From Diplodia intermedia (taxonomy: Eukaryota > Ascomycota > Dothideomycetes > Botryosphaeriales > Botryosphaeriaceae): 64,000 bases of DNA. Position 1 is the first letter of the stretch. Each line of letters starts with the position of its first letter. Both the position numbers and the translations under genes were made by a program. Below are positions 10,114 through 21,122 of the stretch, in pieces. The notes beneath the pieces were generated by a model, which worked only from the letters and a program-made list of their open reading frames with translations, was not told where the DNA came from and searched no databases. The DNA lies in contig JAKEKT010000018.1 in assembly GCA_021495925.1 (NCBI GenBank), positions 186,001 through 250,000 on the forward strand. The letters run 5' to 3'.

Positions 10114-13100
10114 TCACTTGATGAAGATCGAGTCCGACTTGCCCCACGTTGAGCGCGCTTTGTTGACATGGTCCAGGCCCAGGGAAACGTCTTCTTGGTG
10201 GCTGCTGATCTTCTCCGCGAGGATGTCGTCTGCGCCGCAAGTCAGAAAACAATCCGTGCCCGTGGCTTTGCTTTGCTTACCGTCTTCAAGGTATTCGGCC
10301 TTGGGGAATCCTCCGCTGCCCACCACGACGGCAAATTTGATCTTTTCGAGCTGCTTGCCCTTGATGCCCGTGCGTTTGGAGAGGCGCTCCCTGGTGTCCT
10401 TGAAAGCTTCGCCCTGGCCCGGTGTTAGCGTGTTCCAACATCCCCGAAGATGAAACTTACAGCCTTGACAACGAAGACGAAGGGAATGCCGTGTGGCTTG
10501 GTCGGCTCCTTGTCGAAATGGAAGCACGGGATCAACGTGTCCCCAGCTTCACTGTCTATTGTAGATTCCTCTTCCGGCAATTTCTCCGCATACAGAGTAG
10601 CAAAGTCATGAATGCTCAATGCCCCCTTGTCTCTTGGGATTTCCTGCTTGAAGCGATTACTTGAGCCGTCGTAAAGGCGCACCTTAGCGGCCGTTGCATC
10701 GTCCAGGCTCGCCCGCTTCTGCAAACCCTTGATCAAGTCTTCCATGGTCCCGTTCTTGGCCACAAGGATGTCGTACTGCTCCTCCTTTGTTACGCCTTCC
10801 GGTAGCCAAGAAATCCTGAAGCTCTTCATCTGGTCCATTTCGGACAAGCTATACTCGAGAATCTCGTAGTACAGTGCGTCTACCCTCTGGTTGTGCGGGG
10901 TGCCATACGTCGGATACGTGTTAGGGTAGAGTATTTGACTGAGCGTCATGTTTGATGTCCTCTTGATGGGCAGTTTGGGCTTGCCGGTGGAGATGTTGAC
11001 CGTGCTGAAACGGATGTGGGTTGGGTCCACCTTGAGATGTTCGCCTACCTTGGCCGCAAACTGGTCATATGTCATCTTCTTGCTCAGCCACATGTAGAAA
11101 CTCGTGTCGTTGTCCTTGTCCTGACCCTTCTGGGCCATGTGCACGTGGATTCGGTTCAACAGATAGTCGTAGAACTCCCTGACATCAGTGTATCGGCCAG
11201 TGCTGGAGATGGCCGCCGCTTCCTTTTCGGATAGCGATTTCTGGACCGTAATGATGTCGCCGTCCTGGATCTCCGATGAAGCAAGAGTGACCTTAGGCTT
11301 CATCTGTTCAATCATGTTCGACTTGATCTCCTCAAACAATTTCAAGTTAGTGCCCGCCGGAAGGTCCACAAGCTTCAGAATCTGGGGAGACAGATCCATG
11401 ACTTTGTCCTGCCATGCCGCGTAGAAGGTACCGATTCCGAAGAGGGTTTGCTCGTCCGGGTCGAAGTACTTCAAGTAGAGCATGATCGGCCTGTTGTTCG
11501 CAACCCCATGGAGGTCAACGTTCACATCGCCAAACACGGCTTTGCCTTCAGCATCCGTCTCGTTCGCTTGCTCCATCCATATCCTAAAGTTGCCCGACTT
11601 GGTGCCAAACTTGGTGGCCGCTTCTTCAACAGTCATGTCAGGGTAGCCGATCAGCGCATCGGGACGAACGGTTCCATTCTGCCGGTTGACCATGGCCCAA
11701 GGCCGGAGGAGCTTAGGTTCAACACCTACGTCCTGAGCTACGAGACTGGTGAAATCAGCAACCGTCATGGTTCTCAAAACCTTGTACGTCTTTGGCGATG
11801 CGTCGCCTTCGACATCCTTGGACCACGGGGCTACGTCGAATCCCTGGTGGGAAGTGAAGTTCTTCTCGGTGGCTACGCAACAATGCATGTACAGATGCAT
11901 CTCTTCGCGCTCCTTCTTTTTCCTCTCGAAGGCTGCCCGCTCTTCTGCGAACTTTTGTGCTGCATGGCTGTTAGCGACGGTCAAATGGGGTTGAGATCCT
12001 ACATACCCAAATGTACAGGAGGCTGCACTTCCTCGTCCCCAGGGAGAACCGAGTCCAGACGGCTCTCCCGGATGTATACCAACATGTAGGCGCTCATGGA
12101 TCGCTTAGTCGACCAAGTACGGGTGTACGGGTTTCGCTGCTGAGCGTTGCCATTGACAAGATTTGTATAATCGCCTCCGAAATTCTCCTCCAGAGCCTCC
12201 TTGACGGTTGCACGCGTGACACGATCATCATCGAACTTGAAGTAGGGGCTGTCCTTTGTGGGCTTCAAGAAAGCGTAATAATGCCCGGCGTTGAGGTCTC
12301 CGCTGTGCACGAGAACGCCATGAAGGTGGTAGAGATAGGGTTCTGATCTGTCTGCGCTCTCGGACAGGTAAGGTGCGGCATCCCAGACCTCGGGGAATTC
12401 GTAACGGTCGTTGACCTTCATCATGGCATCCCTGTTGAAGTCGTACTCGAAACGCTTCAGCTGGAGATGCAAGACGTCCGGGAAGCTCTCAAAGATAACG
12501 CCCTTTTTGGCGTCTTGAAGGCCATAGCCCTCAGCGAAATACTTATTCTCGCCGTCCATGGTTTCGACCTGGATATAGTCCTGGAAACTATCGTCGAGAT
12601 TCTTATTACCGCTAACATTCAGTTGAATGTCCCAGAAGTCCTCGATGCGCGATGATTCGTAGGGAACATTTATGCAGGAGATGTAAGTCTTCATCTTGCC
12701 CACGAACATCTTGGGGAGTGCATTCTCGGCCTCGGTGCCTTTCATCTTTTCCTCCATGCGCTCCATCAGAATCCTGGACAACTCCTGGACGTCCTGCTGC
12801 TCGAAGATCTGCCTGGAATCCCAGCCAAAGGATGCAGTGAGTTCATTGGTGGACACTGCAACATTACTGGTTTGTAGCTGGTAGAAGAGTCTTTGTAGGG
12901 CATAGGCGCTGTTGCTGCGCTCCGCCTCGTTTTCGGTGGGAATTTGGTAGACGGCTTTGCGGAAAGCGTTGGTGAAGTACAACGACTGGAGGAGGGAATT
13001 GAGGTAGCAGGTTGCGCCCTGGTTCTTTAAACCAACCATGCCGGTCTCCTTCTTCGAGTCGTAATTGACGAAGTTGTGCCAGAGCACGCCCGTGGGATCT

Positions 13101-13796
13101 TTGATAACCCTGACGTAAGCGGTGACATTGGCGCAGTTGTTCTCGACCAGCGGGCGGTCGTGGTTCTCCCAGGGCGCTTGGAAGAGCTTGCGGAGCTCGG
13201 CGAAGCGGGTGAAACCCCAGTCACCCTCGTCGGCCGTGAAGCGGTGGGTTGCTGAATGCTGAATGTTGACAGTGGGGTCGTTGGGGTTCCACAACACCAG
13301 CATGAATTGCACGCAGGCATACCAATCCTCGGGCGCCTTGTCTTCGAAGCCCTGCTCGAGGTAGAAGGAGGCGTGATCCGTATTGTTTCCGTACGGGAAG
13401 AACAGTATCCTCCACGGGTGGCCTGCACATTTGAAGACTGGGCCATGTTCCCGGCGGGCCATATTCCTCCATTCCTTGATCTCCCATGTGTGAGCAGCCT
13501 CGGCCTCGGTCTCGAGGTCGGGAAGCTCGGCCAGGTAGTGCTTCTTCATAGCCTCGAAGTCGTCGGCGCGCGGCTTGGGCTCCTGTTCGGCCTCATCCAT
13601 GGCATCGTCGGGAGAGATTATGGCAACGTCCTGCTTCTCCTCGTACTCGGCGTCGACGAGCATGTCACTGCCGAGCTGTTGGGGGCGGCGCAGGCGCGAG
13701 AGTAAGCCGACTGATGACCACGGCATACGGGCAGGCGCGGAGAGCGGGAGGGAGCGGGGCAGGGGGAAAGAGAGGGAGCGTGCTTACCTGGTCCAT
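10114..13796 (-). CDS. Ubiquitin carboxyl-terminal hydrolase, USP7/HAUSP type (fission yeast Ubp21/22-like)
   Basis: Cysteine protease that removes ubiquitin from substrates. Five exons (13788-13796, 12007-13675, 10461-11959, 10281-10413, 10114-10229) total 1141 residues, the usual USP7 size. Domains in order: MATH/TRAF-like substrate-binding domain (about 50-190), USP catalytic core (about 210-530) with Cys box GLKNQGATCYLNSLLQSLY, the motif FEQQDVQELSR and His box HSGDLNAGHYYAFLKP, then C-terminal ubiquitin-like repeats (about 600-1100) as in HAUSP. All catalytic residues are present. The first coding exon is only nine nucleotides (Met-Asp-Gln, then GTAAGC), joined to LGSDMLVDAEYEE. It shares a 957-bp divergent promoter with the kinase gene to its right. 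Confidence 0.93.
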
Positions 13797-14753
13797 GGCT
13801 GCGGTGGCGTGGGATAGAACTTGGGCGGATGTGCAGGCAGTGAGCTCGTCGGCGGACCTGACGTCTGCGCCCTGGTGGCGTCACACGAGGGCCGGCAGGG
13901 ACTGGACAGAGCGGAGCAACGGGCGGCGGTACGCGGGCTTGGGCGGCGTCGCACACGGATGCGCGGGTGGGCGTGAGTGGTGAGGTGAGCAGGCAGAGGT
14001 GGGCAGGCCTGATCATGTAAAGTTGCGAGCTAAGGTACGGCTCTGGCTCGCTAAGGCGTGGCGGGGAACACAATGACGAAGCGGGTGGCCGAGGACGCCG
14101 GGGCGGGTCTTTGTCGTCGCCAGAAGCGCCGCCGCGTGCACTCTGGGCTGCAGTAGGGAGCGAGCGAGCGGGAAAGGGGCGCTGGCGCAGACAGGCCGTG
14201 TTTATGGGCGGGCGCGGGGCTCTGCTCGACAGGACGTGGTGGCCGTGGCTGCTGCCAGCGCTAGGGCGGCGGTGTTCTGTAACTGATGTCTACCGCAGGC
14301 GATCGAGAGCCCGCGGGCCCCACGTCGTCGCGGAAGCTACGTCTGCCAGCTGCCAGCGCTACTGCTGCACCCTGCGGCGACGCCCAATGCCGCCGGCTTC
14401 ACGCGCTCGCCGCGGCCCTTGGAGGCAGCTCTGGCGCGGTATCGATAGGCAGCTCGATAAGCACAGGCAGGCCGCCCGCACGAGTCAGCGCGTCTCGAAA
14501 ATTAACGGAGCATGACGCTGCGCAGCGGAGCTAACACCAAGCTAACATCACCCTCACACCACACTGCTGCTTTTCTGTGCGCTCCTGCTGAAGACCGCTG
14601 CCGATCCCCCTGCGCTCTTCTAAGGCCAAATCGCTCTCTCCAAGCTCCCGCTGCGCCAGACACCCGACCACGCTCGTCCGCCGCCCATATCGCGACCAAC
14701 GACTGCACTTGAGACATTGCACGAGAGCCCAGCAACCTACAGCTTTCGCCGCC
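13797..14753. promoter_or_regulatory. Divergent promoter region, USP7-like / PDH kinase-like
   Basis: 957 bp of GC-rich DNA between divergent starts. No distinct regulatory motif or gene can be defended. Confidence 0.45.
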
Positions 14754-16219
14754 ATGGCTTTGGGCCGCTGCGTGCATGCGAAGAAGCGCATGCGAGCGGG
14801 CGCCGTCCTGGCGATGCCCAGGACCCGCGGGTTCAACACCATCAAGCTCTCGGGCGCTCCTCCATGGCGGCCGTCTTCTGTCCTCGATGAGTAGGCGCGC
14901 ACCTCTCGACAGCCACTGTGTTGCCCGCTGACGCGACCAAGCTGGGTGCAGCGCGAGGCCCGCCCCATCAGCTTGCGCCAGTTGACCTTCTTCGGTGCCC
15001 GCCTCACCGAAGCGCGTCTGCTGGGCTCTGCGAATTACGTCCGCACCGAGCTGCCCACGCGGTATGTCCCCCGCTGGCCGTCGACCGGCACGAGGCTGAT
15101 CCCCGTCTAGCATAGCCCACCGCCTTCGAGACATGCAGACCCTTCCGTACTTCGTTGTCACGAATCCAAACATCTCGTACGTCTACGAGCTCTACTACCG
15201 TGCTTTCGAGCGGTATCGGCGCATTCCCACGGTCAAAAGCGTCGAGGACAACGACGAGCTGTGCAAGGTTATTCGAGATACGCTGGACGAGCACCTCACT
15301 GTCATTCCGCGCTTGGCTATCGGCGTGCTGGAGGTCCAGGGCGCCATGAAGCCTGAAGAGACGGACAAGTTTATGACGACGCTGCTCAGATCGGTACGCC
15401 AGCCCGCAATTGCTCAGGCCCGCCTGTACTGACGTTGCACAGCGCATCTCCCGCCGCACCATCGCGGAACAACATCTCTCTCTCACGGAAACGTTCCATT
15501 CCCCGTGGCATTTTCCCGACGCAAAGTTCAAGCTGGACCCCCACACGGACTCTGTAGGTGAAATCTTTCTAAAGTGCAAGGCCAAGGAGATTGTTGAGCA
15601 CTGCGCAAATGCCACCAAGGATCTGATGAGGGAGACGTATGGATCTGATATCGCCCTCCCCGACATCAGGGTCGAGGGGCACATCACGGCGACCTTCCCG
15701 TACATTCTTACGCACCTGGAGTACATCATTGGCGAGCTCCTGCGGAACTCTATCCAGGCTGTCATTGAGCAGACAAAGCTCAAGGGGAAAAAGCCGCCGC
15801 CAATTGAGGTGCTCATCTGTGAGACGCAGCAGCATGTCATTATCCGTATTTCCGACCAGGGAGGGGGCGTCCCAAAGGACGTGCTTCCCTATCTCTGGTC
15901 GTTTAGCAAGGGGCCCCGCAGCAAGCTCCGTATTGAGAACTTGTCGAGGGTGCCCAAGCTGGCAGCAACCATGCAAGACGTGAAGCCTCGCGTAGAAGGC
16001 GAGCACCACGACGGCTCCCTCAGCTCGCTGACCAGCCGCCCACCCGACCTGCGTCTGGGAATCGGCTTGCCGATGAGTAGGATCTATGCAGAATACTGGG
16101 CAGGCAGCCTGGAGCTGCACAGCCTGGAAGGCTACGGCGTCGATGTTTTCCTGCAGATTTCCAAGCTGGGCAATAAGAATGAGCAGCTCACGACAAGGGC
16201 AAGCATGGACGCGGTGTGA
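14754..16219 (+). CDS. Mitochondrial pyruvate/branched-chain dehydrogenase kinase (PDK/BCKDK family)
   Basis: GHKL-fold protein kinase of the mitochondrial matrix that phosphorylates and inactivates the E1 subunit of pyruvate (or branched-chain) dehydrogenase. Four exons (14754-14890, 14942-15061, 15111-15393, 15443-16219) give 438 residues. The N-terminus is basic, consistent with import. Then the PDK helical domain: WVQREARPISLRQLTFFGAR and LRDMQTLPYFVVTNP. The ATP site is complete: N-box ELLRNSIQAVIEQ, G1 box ISDQGGGV, G2 box GIGLPMSRIYAEYW. The GYGVDVFLQISKL ending differs from the DALFYLK type of animal PDKs and resembles the yeast Pkp2 branch. The first intron is only 51 nt with an unusual GTAGGC donor. 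Which dehydrogenase it acts on is not decidable here. Confidence 0.9.
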
Positions 16220-16436
16220 AGCAACCCTGCCTGTAAGCCGCGAGCGGCGGCCCTTGCCTTGTCCCAGGCGGCAGTCGCGAAGCAGCGTCACGGCCATCAA
16301 CCAACTCTTGGACAGCTGGCTTGGCCATCAACATTGCACGCCAAAGTCCAGTCCACCGTCATCCGTATCGCGAACAGCGTTTTCTATACCCTTGAAGCAT
16401 ATCGGCCAACATACTTCGCAAGCAGCCTTCCCGACA

Positions 16437-18354
16437 ATGGAGCGCTCCCATGTTTACGGTGTCGAGCTGTCCAGGCTCCGCAACTTGTGCAGCGAGCCCC
16501 AGCCTCTGCGAAAGATCCACTTCCGCCTCGAATCTAACACCCTCCCTGCGAGGGAGTCCTACCTTGACCTCTACGTCCCCGAGTTCCACCAATACGGCTC
16601 CAGCACAGACCGCCCCGTTCGCCACCTCGACATTACGTCAACCTGGAGGAAAATGTCTACCACACATGCCGCAGAGCTGAAATTCTGGGAAGACATGTTT
16701 GCGGCTGTGCTCGAGTACACCATCTCAAACCACTTGATCGACCTCGTGGACGATATGCACGACTGCAACATTGGTACGCATTGCATCGAGGCCGAAGCCC
16801 TCAGTGTTCTGCTTGCTGACTACTCGACTGGCAGATCGTTACCCAGGCGACTTGGATGGCCGCATCTGCGCTTTTGTCAACAAGCTGGGTGGCAGAACCT
16901 TCCCGGTAAACGTCCGCGAAATCGCCAGTTGCATGCTCGAGCTCTACAAGCGTCACGGATGCCAGCATCAATGGTTTGCCTCCAGCGGCAACTTCTACAA
17001 TGCGCTGTGCGAGTTCCTACGGACCCGTGACTGTTTCTTGGACGCCCCTCTCCATCCTACCATCAAAGTCACCTTTGCCGCCTCTCTCTCGCTTCAGAAC
17101 GAGCTGGCTGTCGTTGGCGTCCTCAGGCGCTTCGGTCCAGTGATGGGATTCACTCGGCTGGACGCCTTCACGACGGAGGATGCTTGGTGCGAAATCCATC
17201 CAGCCTACGTGGAACCAGCCCTTGATCCAAGCTATGCTTCGTTTCTTAAACGGCCGGAATATCGACTGGCTTCTGACTGGGTCAAGTTCGACTGGGACTC
17301 GGGCGTGCAAGGCTTCCGCGGCTACGTTAGGCCCATGACAAGCCTCGGACAGGCAGGAGTCCGCACCTGTCTCAACGTGGACTTGGCTGTTGTTAGTAGA
17401 CGACTCTTCCCTGACGGCGTTGTCTTCGAACGAAACCTCCGGGTTAGGATCAAGCTGTCCGTATGCCGAATCCCGAAAATGCCTAGTTCCCGGCGGAAGA
17501 GAGGGATGAAACCGGAACCCTGGGGAAGAAACGTTCCTGCCTGGGGGATTTTGCCCGACTATAAACCGGAGGTTGAGATCTTCACTCCAGTCCAAGTGAA
17601 TAGGGTGCAAACAAGGCCGCAGACAGCAGGCCTTGGAAGGTCTCCCAGTGATGTCTTCGAGGACACAGAACACTCTCTGTTGCAGTCGTCTATATGGCCA
17701 CAGCCCGCTCGTACGCAGCTAAGATTGCGTCGGAGCGAATCTTCACTTTCACTCAGCTACACTGCCAAGCTTGCCACTAAAATGAGCGATGATGGGTATG
17801 TCGTCGTACAGCCGGATCACTCTCCAAGCGACCTCGACGATTCCAGCGCGCCCCTCGAGATGAAGCCAAGCCCTGGGCGTCCAAACACCAAGCAGTCTCA
17901 CTACTCTCGACCGGCGCCGGCGACCCCTGTATGCCCTGCTTCCGCACCCCACCCCTCGCACAGGCGTACCGACTCAGTTCTCGACACCAGCAGCGACCAA
18001 AAACGGCCGGTCTCCACCGTTTGGATATCGACGGACGACACAACGGCGGCCACCAGTTACAAAAGCAGTGGCTCCATCGATAACACAGTATGGGTCCGCT
18101 GGCGCAACGGGGATGATGAAGGCCTTGCCGGACTCTCCCATATGGAAGAGCAGTGGTACATGCCGCCCGGAGACCAGACAGAGAGGGTGGAGCGTTTAGG
18201 CAGGAGCATCAAGGAGTGGTACGACGCCATGCTCCTGAAGCGCGACACCCCCCGCAAGAAGACGAGGGAGGAGAAAAGCCAGGAGGAGGCATTTGAAGAA
18301 GCTTTTCTAGGAGGCGATAGTGGCGAAGACGGAGATATCGAGGGTGACGATTGA
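16437..18354 (+). CDS. Uncharacterised fungal protein, 618 aa, acidic disordered C-terminus
   Basis: I do not recognise a named family. Two exons (16437-16773 and 16835-18354) join through MHDCNI/DRYPGDLDG and give 618 residues from the ATG at 16437 (MERSHVYGVELSRLRNL). The N-terminal 320 residues look globular (for example FDWDSGVQGFRGYVRPM, CLNVDLAVVSRRLFPDG). The remainder is Ser/Pro-rich and probably disordered, with a KKTREEKSQEEAFEEAF segment and an acidic end. No signal peptide or membrane helix. It starts 217 bp after the kinase stop on the same strand. Confidence 0.8.
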
Positions 18355-18480
18355 GCGTTGGGTTGATTAGGAAGGCAAATTAGAGGTGGATTAGAGGGAA
18401 GTGAAGGGCTCAAGGGACTATGGATTAGTATAGATAACAATCCAAAGCTTAAGTAAACGAGTACTTTACAACTACAGCCA

Positions 18481-18830
18481 AAAGTATAACTTCTGTACCT
18501 GCGCTCGATCGACGACGCCACTACCCTTCCTACATAGCTAGTTGAATCCAAGATCCGGACGTATTTACGCGGATTTATGACTCACACCTACGTCTGGATC
18601 TTGGATTCGACTACCCATCAGTAGGGACAAGGACCCTGAAACCCACGAACCAAAGTATAACTTCTGTACCTGCGCTCGATCGACGACGCCACTACCCTTC
18701 CTACATAGCTGGTTGAATCCAAGATCCGGACGTATTTACGCGGATTTAAAACTCACACCTACGTCCGGATCTTGGATTCGACTACCCACCAGTTAGGGAT
18801 AGGGACCCTGAAACTATTACCACGAACCAA
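18481..18830. repeat. Tandem direct duplication of a 171-bp unit, each copy holding a 20-bp inverted repeat
   Basis: Unit A is about 18481-18651 and unit B about 18652-18830, both opening with AAAGTATAACTTCTGTACC and nearly identical, apart from a few substitutions and a short insertion near the end of unit B. In unit B, GAATCCAAGATCCGGACGTA (18715-18734) is matched perfectly in inverted orientation at 18760-18779, with a 25-nt loop. In unit A the same arms (18544-18563 and 18589-18608) differ by one C-to-T change. Lies between the 618-aa gene and the first RING gene. Confidence 0.93.
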
Positions 18831-18939
18831 AGTCTTCGTTCGCTGCCCAGTCCAAAGTAAAACATGATTTTCTCTCGATAAGAATCAGCAACGCCTTCTA
18901 GCAATCAGCTGCTTCATCAAAATCTTCTCCAGCAACAAG

Positions 18940-19040
18940 CTACTCCATCAACCAACTACTCCATCAAGCAACTACACCATCAACCAACGACACCATCAAC
19001 CAACTACTCCATCAACCAACTACACCATCACCCACCGCCA
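18940..19040 (+). repeat. Minisatellite in RING gene leader, 16-bp unit, about 6 copies
   Basis: Degenerate 16-bp period of the type AACTACTCCATCAACC immediately before the ATG at 19062. It is pyrimidine/adenine-rich, as in many fungal 5' leaders. It has no spacer structure, so it is not a CRISPR array. Confidence 0.85.
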
Positions 19041-19061
19041 CCAGCAAACAAAAAAGCCATC

Positions 19062-19676
19062 ATGCCGCGACCAATTCGCTCATCCAACCCCAACATCTGG
19101 ATGGCAACCACCAAAAACGACTACAACTACTACGAAGTGCTCGACACGGAGCCCTCCCAGCCGGAACCCCAAACGCACCTAGGCCGCGTGGCCGCCTTGT
19201 GCACCGCCCCGCCCAAACCAACCTGTCGCGGCGTCCCCTCCCTCCGCAGACCAGCACGCCTGACGTACGAATCGTACACCACGGTCCTCCACACGCCCAA
19301 GACCTTCTCGCTCAAGGGAGTCAACCGGTGGGCGCGGCAGCCGCTCGCGTGGGACCTGGGCCGGCTCCGTCAGCTCGGCGGGCAGGAGTTGCTGGACGCG
19401 GAGAGCGCCCGATGCGACATCTGCTGCCAGCCGTGGGAGTGCCTGGCGCGCGAGGACATGAAGCGCATTGCGCCGGAGATGGTGGAGGGAGAGGAGGCGG
19501 AGGATGGGAAAACGGAAAGGTCCGGCGGGTGCGGGGACCCTGTTGCGCTGAAGTGTGGGCACTTCTTCGGCAGGGGGTGCTTGGCTGCGTGGCTGAGGGA
19601 GAGCAATTCATGCCCCATGTGCCGGGACATGGTGCGGCTTCCGATTACGACCACGTCAACGGCGGTCCGTTGGTGA
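19062..19676 (+). CDS. RING-finger protein (probable E3 ubiquitin ligase), tandem paralogue 1
   Basis: Single exon, 204 residues, ATG at 19062 (MPRPIRSSNPNIWMATTKND). The only recognisable domain is a C-terminal RING: CDICCQPWE (about 128-136), a long acidic loop, CGDP, then LKCGHFFGRGCLAAWLRESN and SCPMCR. In the H2 pattern CxHxxHxxC the second histidine is replaced by glycine (CGHFFGRGC), so one expected zinc ligand is missing; a histidine-less GHxFGxxC form is, as I recall, not rare in fungal RING proteins. The N-terminal half has no recognised fold. The next gene on the same strand encodes a related protein, so this is a tandem duplicate pair. Confidence 0.82.
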   Translation: MPRPIRSSNPNIWMATTKNDYNYYEVLDTEPSQPEPQTHLGRVAALCTAPPKPTCRGVPSLRRPARLTYESYTTVLHTPKTFSLKGVNRWARQPLAWDLGRLRQLGGQELLDAESARCDICCQPWECLAREDMKRIAPEMVEGEEAEDGKTERSGGCGDPVALKCGHFFGRGCLAAWLRESNSCPMCRDMVRLPITTTSTAVRW

Positions 19677-20308
19677 CGATGACAAGGAAGATGGCGACGA
19701 TAGAAAATACTCATGGCTGTTGAGAGTGAATGTGCTGAGCTGGCAGAGGGATCTTGAGTCAGCGAAAAGCTTGTGGGCTAGTAAACAGTCCTTTATGTTC
19801 ACCTGTAAGGGCCTGTTTTGGAGGTTTCGATTTTCTTTTGGTTTTTTCAACATCCAGATACAGACACCGGCTTCTACTGGCGTATTTGCTCAGTCGACCG
19901 AGAGTATAAACTGTTAAAGTAATTATACAGATGTTCATATAAGTAAATCACCTGCTTCAATAACGGGTCCAAAGACCCTTAAATCGCTTTGGTAGAAAAA
20001 CGTAGTAGCTCTTGAAGACCCGTGAGCCACTTTTACCCACCAGAGAATTCTTTCAACCAGCTCGTCTATAAAGCTACTACACCGCCACCTACTTACCAAA
20101 CGAACAAACCGGCTACTCCATAAAGTAACCACTTCGACCAACCACCTACCACACCAACCGCCGAAAAATCAGCAAGCAGCGCATCTTCCCGCTTGCCTTG
20201 AACATTCAACAAAAGCTCTTCGCCGTCCTCACAGCGCGTCCACTCCCACCCAGCCCCAAACCCACCGTTCCCAGCAAACCGGGAGTATCCAACACCAGCA
20301 CGACAATC
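19677..20308. other. Spacer/promoter between tandem RING genes
   Basis: Moderately AT-rich. Just before the second gene (about 20065-20165) is a degenerate C/A/T-rich leader (GCTACTACACC, GGCTACTCCATAAAG) reminiscent of the 16-bp repeats before the first RING gene, suggesting that leader and gene were duplicated together. Confidence 0.4.
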
Positions 20309-20728
20309 ATGGCCACCACCACCACAACCTCGTCGAAACCGGACGCCCCCTTGCGTCCCGCGCGCGCAGACTCGCCGCCCCTCATCAGATACCACCTCAT
20401 TATGAACAGACGTTGGCGCGCTCGCGAGCCCGTCCGCGCCGTCGACAATCCGACGCTCTTGAAACGGGATAGCCTTTGCTGCGACATCTGCCAAGAGCTG
20501 TGGGAGAGCCTGACGGCGGGGGAGGTGAGGCTTCTCGTGGGCGGGGACGAGGAAGCGGCGGAACGGCTGATGACGGATTCGAAGACGCGAGTGTGCGGGA
20601 CACCGATTATGCTGAGTTGCGGGCACTTTTTCGGCTTGGAGTGTTTGGGAAGGTGGTTGGGGCGCAATAGATCTTGTCCGATGTGCAGGAAGGTGGTGGA
20701 GATGGATCGTGATGAGGTGGAAGGATGA
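20309..20728 (+). CDS. RING-finger protein, tandem paralogue 2
   Basis: Single exon, 139 residues from the first in-frame ATG at 20309 (MATTTTTSSKPDAPLRPARA); the frame is open upstream but without ATG. The RING is CDICQELWES, a loop carrying VCGTP, LSCGHFFGLECLGRWLGRN and SCPMCRK. It shares with the upstream gene the long first loop, the extra CG-x-P, and the glycine at the fifth zinc-ligand position. Outside the RING there is little similarity. Probably an E3 ligase; substrate unknown. Confidence 0.78.
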   Translation: MATTTTTSSKPDAPLRPARADSPPLIRYHLIMNRRWRAREPVRAVDNPTLLKRDSLCCDICQELWESLTAGEVRLLVGGDEEAAERLMTDSKTRVCGTPIMLSCGHFFGLECLGRWLGRNRSCPMCRKVVEMDRDEVEG

Positions 20729-21122
20729 TCGATTGGGTGGTGTAAAAAGAAGCAAACAACCCGCCTGTGGCCTTAGGAACGAGGCATGCCTGCAAGCATG
20801 GCGATCGGATTGCTATGGTGCTGTTCCTACGGTCTGAGTCTCAGGTTTATGCTTCTCAGTCCATGCTCCTCCGGCCCATGCCCCTCGGTCTCTGCTCCTC
20901 AACTCTCTGCTCCTAAATATATTAACCCTCAGGCTCGAGCCAGCCCTATATGCGATGGCGACGATGGGGAAAAAAATGACGAGGTGATAAGTAGTAGTGC
21001 GCATGGTTGGGTAACGGGCGAAGGGGGCTGAGATGGACGGAGAACTTGTGGGCTTGGGAACAGTCTCTTCTTTCAAACTTTTTGTCTGCTTAGAATAAAT
21101 ATGTAGCTACAACACCTGCCCT
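20729..21122. other. 3' flanks between RING gene 2 and GH1 gene (convergent)
   Basis: 394 bp, no gene seen. It has a CTC-rich run (about 20860-20930) with near-repeated TGCTCCTC/TGCTCCTAA words. Confidence 0.4.

Noticed and set aside
15140..16200. Second gene within the kinase region on either strand
   Set aside because: All other frames there are shadows; the kinase exons account for the region with complete ATP-site motifs.
18940..19040. CRISPR-like spacing of a short repeat
   Set aside because: The 16-bp units are directly adjacent without spacers, degenerate, and lie in a eukaryotic 5' leader.
20198..20308. Longer N-terminus for RING paralogue 2
   Set aside because: It would need a TTG start; the first ATG is at 20309.
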